Shown: positions 26,422 to 39,014, numbered from the stretch's first letter. The stretch is DNA of 64,000 nucleotides from Nymphaea colorata (GCF_008831285.2 NC_045145.1:15268040-15332039), one strand, 5' to 3'. Numbers and translations are program-made. The notes: generated from the sequence alone by a model not told the origin.

Positions 26422-28150
26422 ATCTACTACCAATTCAAAAACTTTATTAATTGAGTTCGTTCAGTTGAAAGAGGCGATTGATGAACATGGGAATTCGTTG
26501 GAGATCTCCATATCTTCTAAGAATTAAGCAATTCAAATTTAAAGCTCATACACAATCATCACTGTCTTAAAGGTGGTTGGAGCAGCTCACTCACCATCAA
26601 TGGTAGCTCTGGAACAATGTGAAATTGGCATCAGAGAAAGAGAGGTACAAGCAGAGATACAAGGAGTTCACAAGCAATATAATAAGTAGGGATCATATGA
26701 AAGCCTATTTCCCATAGAGGTCGAACTACTATGGATAGCAAATGTGAATTGTTGTTTGTTCTAATCGTCGCACAGAACACATTGTTCCAAGAAAAAACAA
26801 TAGTAGACTTTGAGTTTGAGGCGTATTAATCCAATCCCAAATTAATTCTTCTGAAGTAAAATTTCGATCTAAAACTGATTACTTGCAAACAAAGGCTAAG
26901 AAGTTGTTTTGCATCGTCTACATAATGAAATGTGCTTAAGGTATACCAATTACCCAGTAGATCAGGTTCAGCTTGCGGAGCTCATTCTTGCGAGTTCGAA
27001 CAATCTCTTTCATACAAGTCCCAACTCTGCATGCTTACTGAACAATCTCTTTCATAATTAGTGTTCCATACTTCACTCAAAATCTACTATCAGCTGATCA
27101 TGAGGGCGATAAGATCGGCTCATTTGGATGTAAAAGTAGGTTTTGCAAGGAGAAGTGTTCACTGGTATTTAAGCTCAAAATATACTATCAGCTTATGGCC
27201 ATAATGCCAGCTCATTTGGATCTGGAAGTGGGTTTTGCAAGGAGAAGGGTTCTCTGATTTCAAACCATTCAAGCAAGAAAAACATTTTCTATGTTCATGT
27301 ATGTCCATACAAGAATAAAATCTCTCTTTCTATGAGTATGTTTTTTATAGCGATATTTTATTTTTGAAGGGACATTGAATTTCTTGTCTTCTATTGCCTT
27401 AAATATTTGCAACATTTTTTTGGTGTTGAAGATTGTTCAGTTTCACTTTCCTTTTAGAGTTTAGAATTTTTTCATTTGCCTTGTGCTTTGGGGAAAGGTT
27501 TGTAGTTTTGCTGGCCTTATTAATTTGTTTTCTTTTTCGGTGTGAGATTTTTTTTTTTTTTATGGTCAAGGGTTCAAAAAAGATATTGTTTTTTTGTGTT
27601 CTTACTTGAATTGAGCAAGGAAATGTTTGTCAGTGGTGATCAAAGAGGGACTCTCGTTGCCTTCATTGCGGGGGAAAACCTTATGCAATCTGCTGTAGAT
27701 GAGAGAGTTAGGGACAATAGCAAACGAGGTATTTTCATTCCCTCATTTAAAAGTTGTTATAATTGAAGAGGTCAAGGGTACTGCATACATTCTACTAGAA
27801 GAGATGGTTGGATTGGTTATTTTGCATATAAGCAAAAAAGGGCTTCAATGCAATGCATGTGTTGGAAGACTTGGAACCCAACCCATATGTAACTGGTTTT
27901 GCTTCTGCGGATTTCGGGAGTTGGAGAACGAATTCAAGAATCTATAAGCTCCTTTGAGTGAATGGAGGTGGTCTTATTCTCGAATTCGAATTGTTGGTGA
28001 TACACCAGAAGTGATGCTTCAAGCCTTCAACTGTAGCGCATAGTAAGAAGAAAAAAAAAAAGAATTCCAAACGGAAATACCGGAAGACTTCTCCATTAGA
28101 AGACTCCACAGATACAGGCCTTTCAATTTGATCAGTTGAGGGAGAGAGGG
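26422..28150. other. Spacer between NDUFS1 and VIT copy A; no gene seen
   Basis: Short plus-strand frames at 27542-27766 and 27699-27947 have no recognised domain. The stretch holds a two-copy direct repeat at 27076-27260, a 45-bp repeat of AACAATCTCTTTCATA (26999 and 27044), and a 50-bp segment at about 28019-28070 that resembles the first intron of NDUFS1. The 3' UTR of the first VIT copy should occupy its right end. Confidence 0.5.
27076..27260. repeat. Two-copy imperfect direct repeat, period 98 bp
   Basis: CTCAAAAT(C/A)TACTATCAGCT at 27076 recurs at 27174, and both copies continue to the shared block GGTTTTGCAAGGAGAAG. The middle of the unit is more diverged. Non-coding. Confidence 0.75.
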
Positions 28151-30116
28151 TCAGGCTGCGACGACCTTGGCCATGCCGTAGGCAGCAGCGGAAGCGATGG
28201 CTCCAATAATGGCCGTTTGGAGGGCACTCTTGATGGGCTGGCTCCCCGTGAGACGCCCCTTCACGTACCCGAACAAGAGCAACGCGACCAGGGTGACGGC
28301 CACCGACACCACCATGGCCCTCGACGACTCATGAATGAACATATACGGGCTGAGCGGCACCAATCCCCCCACCGCGTAAGCTATGGAAATCGTCAGCGCA
28401 CTCTGTATTGCCCTCTTCGGCTCTGGCTTCTCGAGGCCCAGCTCAAACCTGCAGCACCAACACCACCATATGTTAAGAAGAAAATATAAAGGCCTTGTTG
28501 GATCAAGTCCCAACTCTACCATTTTTTCTCCTCCTAGTTTTCTAGACCCAGCAGTTCGACCTAACCTGTGTTTCAATCTATTAGAGACGGGCTGAACTTG
28601 ATTCCTATTTTCTTGGCAGGAACCAGCAGCATGGTTCAGTGATCAGTCTTTAATTCGTGTTTTACTGGACGGAGCTTGGTTTTTATATTTTCTCAATGAA
28701 ATCAGGATATAGTTTAACAACGCAAATGGAACGCATTTCTGGATCATTTATGAAACTTTTCGAGTCATGAACTTCTGGCTATGCCTTTCAGTAATAAAAT
28801 GGTAGTAGTTCTTAGTTCTTACTTCATCATGAAATCAACCCAAGCTTGAGGTCTTTTCCGAAGGCCTGCCACCACCAAAGCGTACTCATGCGGTTCCAAT
28901 CCATACTGCGCAAAGATCTCTCCGATCTCCGCAGCCTCTGCAACGAAACATGGAGATTTCATGATGTGTCATGTTCTAGTAAATTGGCTGCATTAAATCG
29001 GCTATAATGAAATCTAAATTTCCTAGGCCAAGGCCATGAAGCCAACCTAGGCTAAGAAAGAGTACCACAATTTCAAATTTAAGCAGTTGAAGAGCAAATG
29101 TGTGTCTGCCAAGCTTAAAATTGTGAACGCTCAGGAAAAAAAAAGATTCAGTAACTTAGATTTATAGAGAATGCCAACTTGCCTGTGTCTGGAAGTTTTA
29201 TGACCTCGTCCTGCTCCCTTTCCAATTCACGGTTGTAATGATCTTCTTCACTTTTAGCCGCCAGAAATCTGCGAGAGATGAAACCATGGCTTTGTTTACT
29301 TAAGAATGTTAACTACTTGAATGGACTGCTTGAGTTACGGTAAGTCGCAGCTACGAACTAAATTATCTAAAACGTTTAAGAAGAGAATAATAGGGGAAAA
29401 CTAAAACTCTCGACCCAATAATACATGCCATTTTCGTTCTAGCAAGAGACGCAGTCGATCATGCATCCTATCCATTCACAGAATTAGATGACCCAGATTC
29501 CTTTGAATCAACTTGCGACTCGAATCGGCAAGTTTGCCAAATATCTCTGTCTCGTCTGAAGCTTAGCCAAGCAGATAACAAATAATTTTCAGTCAGCAAC
29601 AATCCTAATAACATTAATGTAAAAAACTAAACGCGTCAAACATTCAAAAACTTGGAACTAGGATCCGAACCCCTCTAATATGGATGATTAGGCTCCCTTG
29701 AGGATACCAGAGGCTAGGTACCAGATCCTTACGTGCTAGGGCCGTAAGTAATTATCTTGGTCCTTCATCTTTTTGAGATGGTGGTTGACGGAAGAAGAAG
29801 AAGACGAAGAAGAAATAGTGAGTAATTATTGCTAGATCAATAAAAGGCCCTATGTTTTTTTTTTTTTTCCTCCTCTCAACCAACCACCAAGAAAAGATTA
29901 ATAGTGACAAACATTTCTTACAGGCCTACCACATACCTATCATTTTTTCTCTCTCTCTTCATATATAATATATATCATACAAATGAAAAAATATTTTTAA
30001 ACTGTCGCTAAAACTACCATGCAAAGCACCGACATTGGTCTATGGTATGGTGATAGTTTATAGTGTTCTTAGAGACAACTTATGTTGTATCAACTTTTAA
30101 ACATTTAGTCATTTAG

Positions 30117-30181
<65 letters not shown>

Positions 30182-30900
30182 GAGAGAGAAAATAATCATT
30201 TAACTTCTATGGCCAATATTTCAGCAGCACAGCACAAAAAACACGTCAATGTGTGACTTTATTATTTCCTTTAGCCAATTAAGTTTTCGTGCGGCCAACG
30301 ATGTCATCATGGCATAGCGCACGAACTATCCAATTGCAAGATAGACGGTCAAGAAAACATATTGCATTAACTGCGGATGACTTGAATAGTGTTTGATAGC
30401 GGCATGAACTCATGAAGGTTTGTCTTGTAAAGTCATTATGTGTTCCATATAAAAAAACAGGGGAGGGTGTCCGACCTGACCAATAATTGGCGGTAAAACA
30501 AACACCACATTAACTGCCATTCATAACATCAAATGAGCGGTCAGCCTGTGCCGCTCATCTTGAGATGGACGGCTTCCCCTAAATGAAATAACAGCAAGCA
30601 CGAAATCCTGAAAAGAGGCAAGCGAAGATGAGATTCAAGTGTGAAAGAAAAGTACCCTCCGAGGCCCATGGAGATTGCTCCGGCGACGACCTCCGCGATC
30701 CCGGCGGTGAGAACAGTCGAAGAGGAGGAATTGGTGCCAGAGAGGCCCGCGGCGAGGGCGAACGGGACGGTAAGTCCGTCGGAGACGCCGATGATGGCGT
30801 CCCTGACCATCTCCCCTGCGGTGAAGTGCTTCTCCTTGTGCTGCTGCAACAACGACTCTCCGGCGCTGCCTCTTCCGTCACCTTGGCTCCCCGTTGCCAT
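28151..30900 (-). CDS. Vacuolar iron transporter VIT1/CCC1-like, copy A
   Basis: Exons 30656-30900, 29183-29268, 28823-28937 and 28151-28448 give 248 codons (247 aa). It is a five-helix tonoplast transporter of the VIT1/CCC1 family that moves ferrous iron and other divalent metals into the vacuole in exchange for protons. The first helix contains GVSDGLTVPFALAAGLSG. By spacing with the solved eucalyptus VIT1, the pore residues are E30, D34, D41 and M78, and the cytosolic metal-binding residues are E100, E103, E111, E114, M147, M148 and E151; all are present. Intron 2 has a GC donor (CAG, then GCAAGT) where copy B has GT. No alternative in-frame GT is near, and the split codon across it encodes E111. 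Intron positions and phases match copy B exactly, so the two are tandem duplicates. Which paralogue is the direct VIT1 orthologue is unresolved. Confidence 0.96.
30119..30178. repeat. (TA)n microsatellite in intron 1 of VIT copy A
   Basis: About 30 uninterrupted TA units, fully self-complementary. It sits in the first intron of copy A and is absent from the first intron of copy B, so it arose or expanded after the duplication. Confidence 0.93.
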
Positions 30901-32816
30901 TGCCTCTCTCTCACGCCCTCTCTCGTTTACCGTTCAACGAAGTCTGTGAGGCGATCCGGCTAAGCCTTGACTAACTAGTCCACTATTTACACGGCGAGCG
31001 AGCCGGAAAATGAGAGAGAGTGATGGATCGGATGCATCTCCTACCAAATCTGATCTGAAAAACAGATCCAAATTTGCCGAGCTGAAATCCAAATTTGATG
31101 GTAGACCCGATAGATGAGCTAAGGACCGGAGGAACCAACGGGAATTCAAGAGCTCGTGTAAACTAGCACGGCAAAATGGATCCGATAAAGTGAACCAAAA
31201 GCTTACCCCTTACAGCTGAAATTAAACGTATAAAAGGAATGGATCCAATTAGATCTAAAACCAATAGCGGATCAGGTAACGGTTAAGAATATGGATAGGG
31301 ACCCTGCGGTTCAGCAGCTTGTGCCAAGCACGTGGTCGCCACGTGCTACCATGAGTGCATGTGGGCTGGAGTGGACAGTCACCTATTCCAACACTTATAG
31401 ATTTGTTTATTCATATATTAATAACTCACGCCCATTTAATTATTTAAACATAAGTTGACCCTTAAAAATTAGATTTTAATATACTACCTCTCGAACAAAA
31501 AGGTTTGGATCTAAAAAAATAATTCTAATGCCAAACTTTTGATCTAGAACTGCTCAGTATACATGGAAGGTCTGTCCAGAATCGGATCCGATGTACTTAA
31601 AAATAAGGGTGATACTTCTTATCGAATCAGGGCCATCTGTGTCCCTAGATCTAGAACTGACTTTGCTATTTTCATGATTAATTGAAGCTTATGCATGTCA
31701 AATTACATTCTTTGATATATAATATATTCATCCGCTTTTTTTTTTTTTTTTTAACAAACCACCCTATATCAAGTGGGGCACAAAATGATCACACCAAGCT
31801 AATGCTATAAGAAATTTTTAGAAGATCCACATGCTCTCTTAAAAAAGAAAACCCAACAAAACTTGGTTCTTTCAGTATGAATGTCGCTTGGTGTATGGTC
31901 CTCTAATATTCAGATTTGAGATCTCTATTTCCCCTTAAAGACTAAACAAAATCCAGATTTGATACTACTGTTACAACTGCTTCAAAGTTTGCGTTTGAAC
32001 TGAGCTTGAGCTGCTGTTGCAGCCCATGGATCCTTGATAAAGGCGAAAAATGTGATTTTATCTCGAGACTTGAACTCGTTGGCACGCCTTCAAATGCTTA
32101 TAATTATCGTTTTGCGCCCACACTTGATAAAATATCTGACAAGGGAAAGCAAAATAAAATTGAATTGTGGGCGGCCGGGCCTTGCTGTAGCTTGGCCTTT
32201 ATCATGACTGGGGCCGACATGTTTTAGCATCTATGCTTCGTAAATCAAGCGCAACTCTGTGGATTTTTTTTTTTCAGCTAGTTTTCAAATAATCTGACAG
32301 TAGATATCTAAAATAGGATTTTATACATATTTTAACATTTATGGTCTTAGTTTTTTCAGGTTGGTGCTCCTGAAACGAATAAAAAAAGAGCAGCTGAATT
32401 CAGTAGCCACTGAATCATTATGAAGCAACTTCGAGATTGATGAAAGGAGAAGCTGAAGCTCTACAGACATCCATGGATCCGTCTCCTGCTTTATAACCAA
32501 TGCAAAAATGACATACTACGAGATTGAACGAATAACATGAAATTCTGCATTAAAAACTACTCCAAATATTTATATCAATAACTAGAACTGAATACAAATA
32601 GGAAGGCCTGCTGATAAATAAGTTACAGATGTAAAAATTCTCCACGCCTTAAACTGCTAACTAGCGAACGATTGATAAACCAAATTATAAAATATTGATC
32701 TTCGTTGTTGGACTCTTTGATTTCAAAGGCTGTACTTGCAAAGCTTCATCTTTTCTTGGACAATCACCTGTTGATCGGTCTCCCTCTTACCGCATAAACG
32801 CATAAAGGAGTTGGCT
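30901..32816. other. Spacer between the two VIT copies: promoter of copy A and 3' flank of copy B
   Basis: About 1.9 kb without coding sequence. It carries the double G-box palindrome at 31327-31347, a T-run near 31737-31752, and generally A/T-rich DNA. A plus-strand frame at 32006-32227 has no recognised domain. Confidence 0.6.
31327..31347. promoter_or_regulatory. Perfect 21-bp palindrome with two G-boxes upstream of VIT copy A
   Basis: AGCACGTGG and its exact reverse complement CCACGTGCT flank a 3-base centre (TCG). Each arm holds a CACGTG core (31329-31334 and 31340-31345). It lies about 430-450 bases upstream of the copy A start codon. CACGTG is bound by bHLH and bZIP factors; in Arabidopsis, iron-responsive bHLH factors such as ILR3 and PYE act on iron-storage genes through such boxes (family knowledge). 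A role here is inference. No G-box is visible in the 800 bases upstream of copy B. Confidence 0.6.
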
Positions 32817-35800
32817 TTAAGAGGATTGTACTGCCCTGGCCATGCCGAAGGCAGCAGCTGATGCTATGGCGCCAATCAATGTGGTCTCTAAGGCACTCCT
32901 GAAGGGCTTGTTCCCTGTGAATCGGCCCTTCACATAGCCAAAGAAGAGCAAGGCAAGGAGGGTGACTCCCACTGATGTTACGACGGCCTCTGATGCCTTG
33001 GGGATGAACATGTAAGGGATGAGAGGAACCAGACCGCCTGCTATGTACGATGCTGCAATTGTTACTGCACTCTGCAATGCTCTCTTCGGATCTGGTTTCT
33101 CAAGACCGAGTTCAAACCTGTTATTGCCAGTAAGAAGTTTTCGGTTATGCCCATTCCAAAATAAAAGACTTTTGCTAGTTTCACAGAAGACATAATACAA
33201 GAAAAATCCTGCCAAATAGATTACTTTATCACGTTGGTCTCAGCAATTTTCTGTTTTTCTTTTTCTTCTGAATTTTTCTTCCTCAAATTCACCTGTGACT
33301 TCGCATCAGGACTGCAAATGGGTTGATCCGAGGCAGCTGAACCCCTTTAACATATTTGTTCGATGCATTCATCCTTGTTTTATTGTGATTTATTATTGTA
33401 GTACCTCTAGGACCAGTTCATCCCTTTTGACGATTTGATCATAGTTAACAGTTTACAGTAGTTCAAAATACAGCAAAAGGTATAAGGCTTTTCCCCCTTG
33501 AAAAATACGTTTCTTTTATTCTATGGACATATTTCTTTCATAAATGAGTTGCTTTGCTATGGAAATGAAAGATCGTTGTTGAACTTGATGGAAAGGAAAG
33601 ATTGTTGTTGAACTTGAAAGATGATATATGGATAAATAAAGGTTCATGGATCACGCATCCCATAAAAATATTCTTCTGGTCCTTGCCCTCTTGATATACA
33701 AGCGTCCAAATTACTGTCATCGGTAGCTTGAATTGACAGAGTAGGTGGTAGGCACATATCCGCATGCATTTATTTGATTAACTTGTTCTTTCAAATCCAT
33801 CCATAAATTATAGTCAATTGACAAATGTCCGCCTGCCTTTCACTAGAATCTATCATCTTTGAAATTGGATCTGTCAATTAGAACTTTTTAAAACAAAACG
33901 AGACAGATATCCTTAGAAGAAAGGAACAAAATAAGTAAATAGATTGATGTTTGAACACATTTGAAGACGGCACAAACTTAAATATCCTAAGCACATGACT
34001 ATGGCAAGCTGTTAACATGCTAAAGAAATGAAAGAAGGAGGATGGATTTGTCAACCACGTTCAGCGAGGCTTGATGCATAAATTGTCTGTAAGAAGAGGA
34101 TGAAATTGGAGAAGCCCTTAAGTATTTATTACTAAATTTTTTGTCGTTTTCTTTCATAGTTTTGCTCTAACTTTCGCATGGAAGCAACTTTAAAAGGAAA
34201 CGGTAATCACAAAATTTGCAACTTTTGTCCCAATCGTATATTGTTGTTTGCCAAATATAAAAATTCTGCAGAAATGATGCCTATTGCCACACTTAAGTGT
34301 TTCAGGAAAAGAAAAAAAAAAAAGTTAATCTGAACGCAAAGCTTACTTCATCATAAAGTCCAGCCACGCTTGAGGCTTTCGGCGAAGCGCGCTCACCACA
34401 GGATCATACTCCTCGGGTTCGAGCCCATACTCAGACAGGATTTCTGCAACTTCAGCAGCCTCTGCAAATAATTGAAAGAGCTTCAGACACACTCACATGA
34501 AGAAGGATAGCAAGTTGGGATCGTGGTTGTGGGGCGAATGAGCAGTTGCAGTTACCTGTTTCAGGAACATTGATGATCTCTTCTTGCTCTCGTTTCAGTT
34601 CGCGGTAGTAGTGATCCGCTTCGCTCTTTGCAGCAAGGAATCTGAAAGAAAGATGACGGGCAACCATTAAACTACTGAAACCAGAGGAGATTAATTATTG
34701 CTGTATGGTTTGTCAGAGACTATGTTTCCAAACACTCGATAAAGATGAACCTATATGAATTCGTAATGGCTGCTTGATTATTTCCTAAATCAAGAAGACT
34801 GATGATCCCCTAGTTTTCGGAGTTGTTTTTATCATCAGCCATCTCAAAAGTCGAAATGTCTTCCTTTTCAAGGAGTGTCTACATTCATGTTTGTAAAGCC
34901 ATGAGAAAAAGGATACTGTCAACGGTCCCCTATGGCAGAGGTGGAGAGGGAAGCAACTTAAATAGAACTGTCCACTTTTTCTCTACCCTTTTCATTCTTG
35001 TCCCAAAAAGTGGCTGCCTCAGCAGTAGAATCCGTGGCTTCCCAGCTCGTAGCCTGTGTAGTTTAGCAAAGAGGGCATCTTTCCGTGCAGCAGCGGTCTG
35101 CTACCACAGCACCGCTGCATTTTATTGCATATAATAAAACTCTAGTATGCAACAACAGTATTTTATCACATAAATTCAGACGAGTACATTTTTTTCAAGG
35201 GTGTCCTTTCCAACCTAAATGAAGGACATCTGATCACATGAAAGGCCACCCATTTGCTGTCGCACAAGTATCTTGGCATCATTATCTTAATGGTTAATGA
35301 CCAAACTTTTGTTTTCAGACTTTGACAGACTGGTTAACATAAATTACCATATAGACGACCACCGCTTTTTACAGGGAGACATCAGGATCTTCTGTAAGAC
35401 CTTTTTCCCTTTGTATTTTTCCAGTGAAGGGATGATGCGCCCCTTGCTTGGTTGGTTATTTCAAATTGATTTTTTCACTTGTCATCACTGAGGAGAGATT
35501 CGTCTCCTTTATTTAACATTGCAGTCGACAAATCATTGCACAACCGAAAATGGGATGCACGCCGTTGCCTTGGCTTCTTGGAGATCTGTATCGATCGTAC
35601 GTGCATTTGGATCTCATCTCTATAATACTTTTAAATAAGAGAAAAGTACTCGCTACTCATTCAATTATCATATCCTCTCTCCCCACCTTTATAATCTCTG
35701 GTTCACCTATGATTTAACAAATCACACGATCTGCCCACTTACAAACGTATAAGTGCCGGTGTTATCTTTAATGAACTATGAGAGTATTCGTTTTAACATG

Positions 35801-37402
35801 TGGTCATACTCCAGTAAAATAAAGGAAATTATGCGTGAGATCCAAGGAGTATTTTATTATGAGATGGCATTTCACCAGCCAATTCTGTTGAAAGTCAGAT
35901 CCAGCACTGTGGCATGCAGGCAAGTGGGGCCGATTGTGGCCGTGGGTGATTTATCAACTCTTTGATTCTGATCGGACTTCTATGAATTTTATTATGTCAG
36001 ATCCAAAGCCGATTACATCGGTCTTCACAGTGGCGCATGTTTTATGAAATCGATAGTTTTTTTGGGAGTCTCCGGGGTGAAGTGGGTTCCACAGTCCTAA
36101 GCAGGCCACATGGTGTTTTATGGAGGTCAGCCACTCACAGTCTTCCTTACGATGGCAGAGCTAAAAATTTAAGTAAATTTGTTGAATAAAGTCTAAGTAT
36201 GTAAACTAGTAGTTGAAAAAGGCCACATGAGTGTAAATATATGTACTTTTACATAAAAATAGGGGGACATGTGGCTCCCTTGTCCTATTTGTTGCTCACA
36301 CAGATTACATATTAGTGCCCTTCAGCCAAAAATTTTGGCTTTGCTATTCTTTAGCGAAGAGCATCCTGATCTGGTTTCGGGCTCGATAAAACGGTGCAGC
36401 CTTGGTTCGACCACCAGTTTATTCAAAAAGAGAAACCTAAAAAGTTCAGTAACTTGTTTAATGATAAATACTTTCCAAGGAGTATATCATGGAAAACGCC
36501 ACGACCACCTGCCTTTTAAGACAACACCATGAAAAAAACTAGACAGGAAGGTTGAACAAGTTGTTCAGGCATAGTTTTATAAAATCAACAAGAAGACAAG
36601 CATGTTTGTTAGTTTCATGCCATATGGTACTAAACTTTAAAATGTAAACGTGGCTAAGACCTGATCAAACACGTGCCTAGGAAGCTCAACTCAAGGTTGG
36701 TGCAGAAAAAGGTCCACGGTTCAACACTTCGAACTAAACCAATTCTTACTTCAAGGAGAAAGCCATGTTAAAAAAGTTCTACCAGAGAGTTTATATTGTT
36801 CTTCTACCAGTGATGGTGATGGTGAGCTTCAATCACCACCAAGGGTTCAAGCTTAACTAAAAGAACACCATGAATAAACTCAGACCATATAATCACAACA
36901 CTAATCTAAGAAAACAAAAGCTCAAGCAAAGAAATGACAAAGTCAAGTTAATCTAATCTTAAGAAAACTAGAGAAAAGCGGGTGTATCCATGCGTGCACG
37001 CAAGTGTGTCTGTGAACCCAAACGGTTCTGCGTGAGGAACGGACCCCGACATGCATGTCCGGAAGCATGAAATGGATCACAAAGAGTAGAAGAGGCCGGG
37101 GGTGGCCGCGATGATGGTATAAGAAGTTGGGTTTAGGTTTACCCTCCGAGACCCATGGAAATGGCGCCGGCGGCCACTTCGGCGAGCCCGGCGGTTAGAA
37201 CGATGGAGGACGGGGCGTTGGCTCCAGAGAGTCCGGCGGCGAGGGCGAACGGAACGGTTAGACCATCGGAAACGCCGATTATGATGTCCCTCACGATCTC
37301 CCCCGACGTGAAGTGCTTCTCCGTGTGGGCCGGCTCGATCAGCTTCTCCATCACACCATTGCTGCTACCGTTCTCCAAGTCGGGCGCAGACCTCACCGCC
37401 AT
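32817..37402 (-). CDS. Vacuolar iron transporter VIT1/CCC1-like, copy B
   Basis: Exons 37143-37402, 34556-34641, 34347-34461 and 32817-33117 give 254 codons (253 aa). Introns 2 and 3 split codons at the same places as in copy A, and the two middle exons are identical in length (86 and 115 bp). The protein has the five-helix VIT architecture. E35, D39, D46 and M83 line the expected pore; E105, E108, E116, E119, M152, M153 and E156 match the cytosolic metal-binding set. The C-terminal half (from FELGLEKPDPKRALQS) is closer to Arabidopsis VIT1, which has the same EKPDPKRALQS, than copy A (EKPEPKRAIQS) is. All introns use GT-AG. Intron 1 is long (2.5 kb) and contains a CATGCATG box at 37050-37057 and a CACGTG at 36670. 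Substrate is presumed ferrous iron, possibly manganese. Confidence 0.96.
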
Positions 37403-39000
37403 TACTCCTCAAGAACGAAAGGATTCAAGAAAAAGAAAGAGCGATGAGAAAGAGGGTAGGACTTGACCACCTTGTGAGTCCAAGAGTGACAAAGGAATGG
37501 CAATATAAAGAGAGAAAAGGAAACGGTGGTCGCCAATAGACAATTAAAAAAAGGAGAAACGGCCAAGGGGAAGACGCAGCCCCTTCGGCCTTCACCTTTT
37601 GTCATCCTTGTTCATTATTAGTCATAAAGTCCCGCTACCTTCTGGGACGGAACGTGGCCTTCACACTCCCCAAAAGCTCACTTAATATCGTATTATCGAT
37701 AAACAATGAATCAATAATGATCGAGGAAAAGGCATCAAAGATTTCACCTCTGTAATTTAAGAAATTAAACGAAAATCGTACCGTTATAGCTGTTGAAATT
37801 ATTCTCTATGAAGTTTTCTTTGGGTTTTGGAGCAAGATCATCACGTTGGCATCACCATAAGTTTGAAAAAAAAAAAAAAAAACTAAATTCACGACTTTCA
37901 CGCGGCTTTCACACTGCCCAGAATCTTTTTATAAGCCACCGAGGGCAGGTGATAAGAGATGAATCGCGTAAACTATAAGGTGTTTAGTTGAAGATGATCA
38001 AATTTAAAATCAGCCATTTTTTGGACTCCACAATCGTCGGTCAGTCTGCACCCTGAAGATTCTTGATTGAAAAATTAGAGCTTCCTAATTAAGAAATTTA
38101 TAATAATAATAATAATAGTGATAATTAAATCTTGATTATGCAGTAGGTGGGTGTCCCCATGAAGGCCCCCACAAGAAGAAGAAGAAGAGCGTCGTTTCTT
38201 TGTGTTTGAACATCTATTGTTCAATTATTGTTGTGGGGGACGCAGAAGAAAAAGGGAGGCGAGGACGGATAGAGGGCGCGTGGTGGGCGTGTGGCCGTCA
38301 GCCTACTCTGGCCGCTTCCGGCTGACGAACGTGGAAAGTGGGCGTCGGTGGGCTCCCACTCTTGTTGTTCTGTCCCCATCAATTGTACAGAAAAGCACAA
38401 CAGGACACGCAGATTGGCAGAGGCAAGAGCACTTGGCTGATCTGTTTTTCTTTCTTTCCTTTCCTCCATGGCCAAACTTGGACGACTCTTGCACCTAGCT
38501 GTTGAAGTTATTTCTGGTGGAGAATGCGCCTGCCGAAATCTAATCGAATAAGATTTATGTAATAGTACTTGAAAACAGAAAAATCAAGTCTGTTTCAAAA
38601 TTTTCAACCGAGATGTGATCTCTTGAGCCCGAAACTTTCAAATTTATTCCTAAACATTTACATCTGCAAATTGATGGCAAGAACAGGCAATCTCATTTTT
38701 CTCAAGTTTCATGAGGTCTTATCTGAAACATTCAATAGATCTTATCCACGAATATGATTGTGAGTTTTTACGTTTTCCTAAGCATACTGATTACCTCCAC
38801 ATGGTCGAAATTTGGAACAAAAAGATTGAGAGCTTAGTTTGTATTATTGTAAAATTTAATTTAGGTTCTTTCATGTAACAAAGGTGTAAGTTTCCTGGCA
38901 GATAACAAAAACGAAGTAAACCCACAATGGGACTTTGGGCTTCTTATCAATGCAGAGCCACCATGATTCAATGAATATGCTTTCTTGTCTGCTCTGTTCA
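37403..39000. other. Upstream region of VIT copy B; no gene seen
   Basis: A TATA-like minus-strand sequence (CTTTATATT, about 37502-37509) sits about 100 bases before the copy B start. Farther out are an A-run at 37866-37881, a (TAA)n at about 38098-38117, and a G+C-richer patch at 38220-38400 that opens frames on both strands without a recognised domain. Confidence 0.5.
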
Positions 39001-39014
39001 TGTTAGAGAGTTTC

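Noticed and set aside
27542-27947. Two overlapping plus-strand frames of 74-82 codons
   Set aside because: No domain, no splice structure and no similarity to the neighbouring genes that I could see; treated as spacer.
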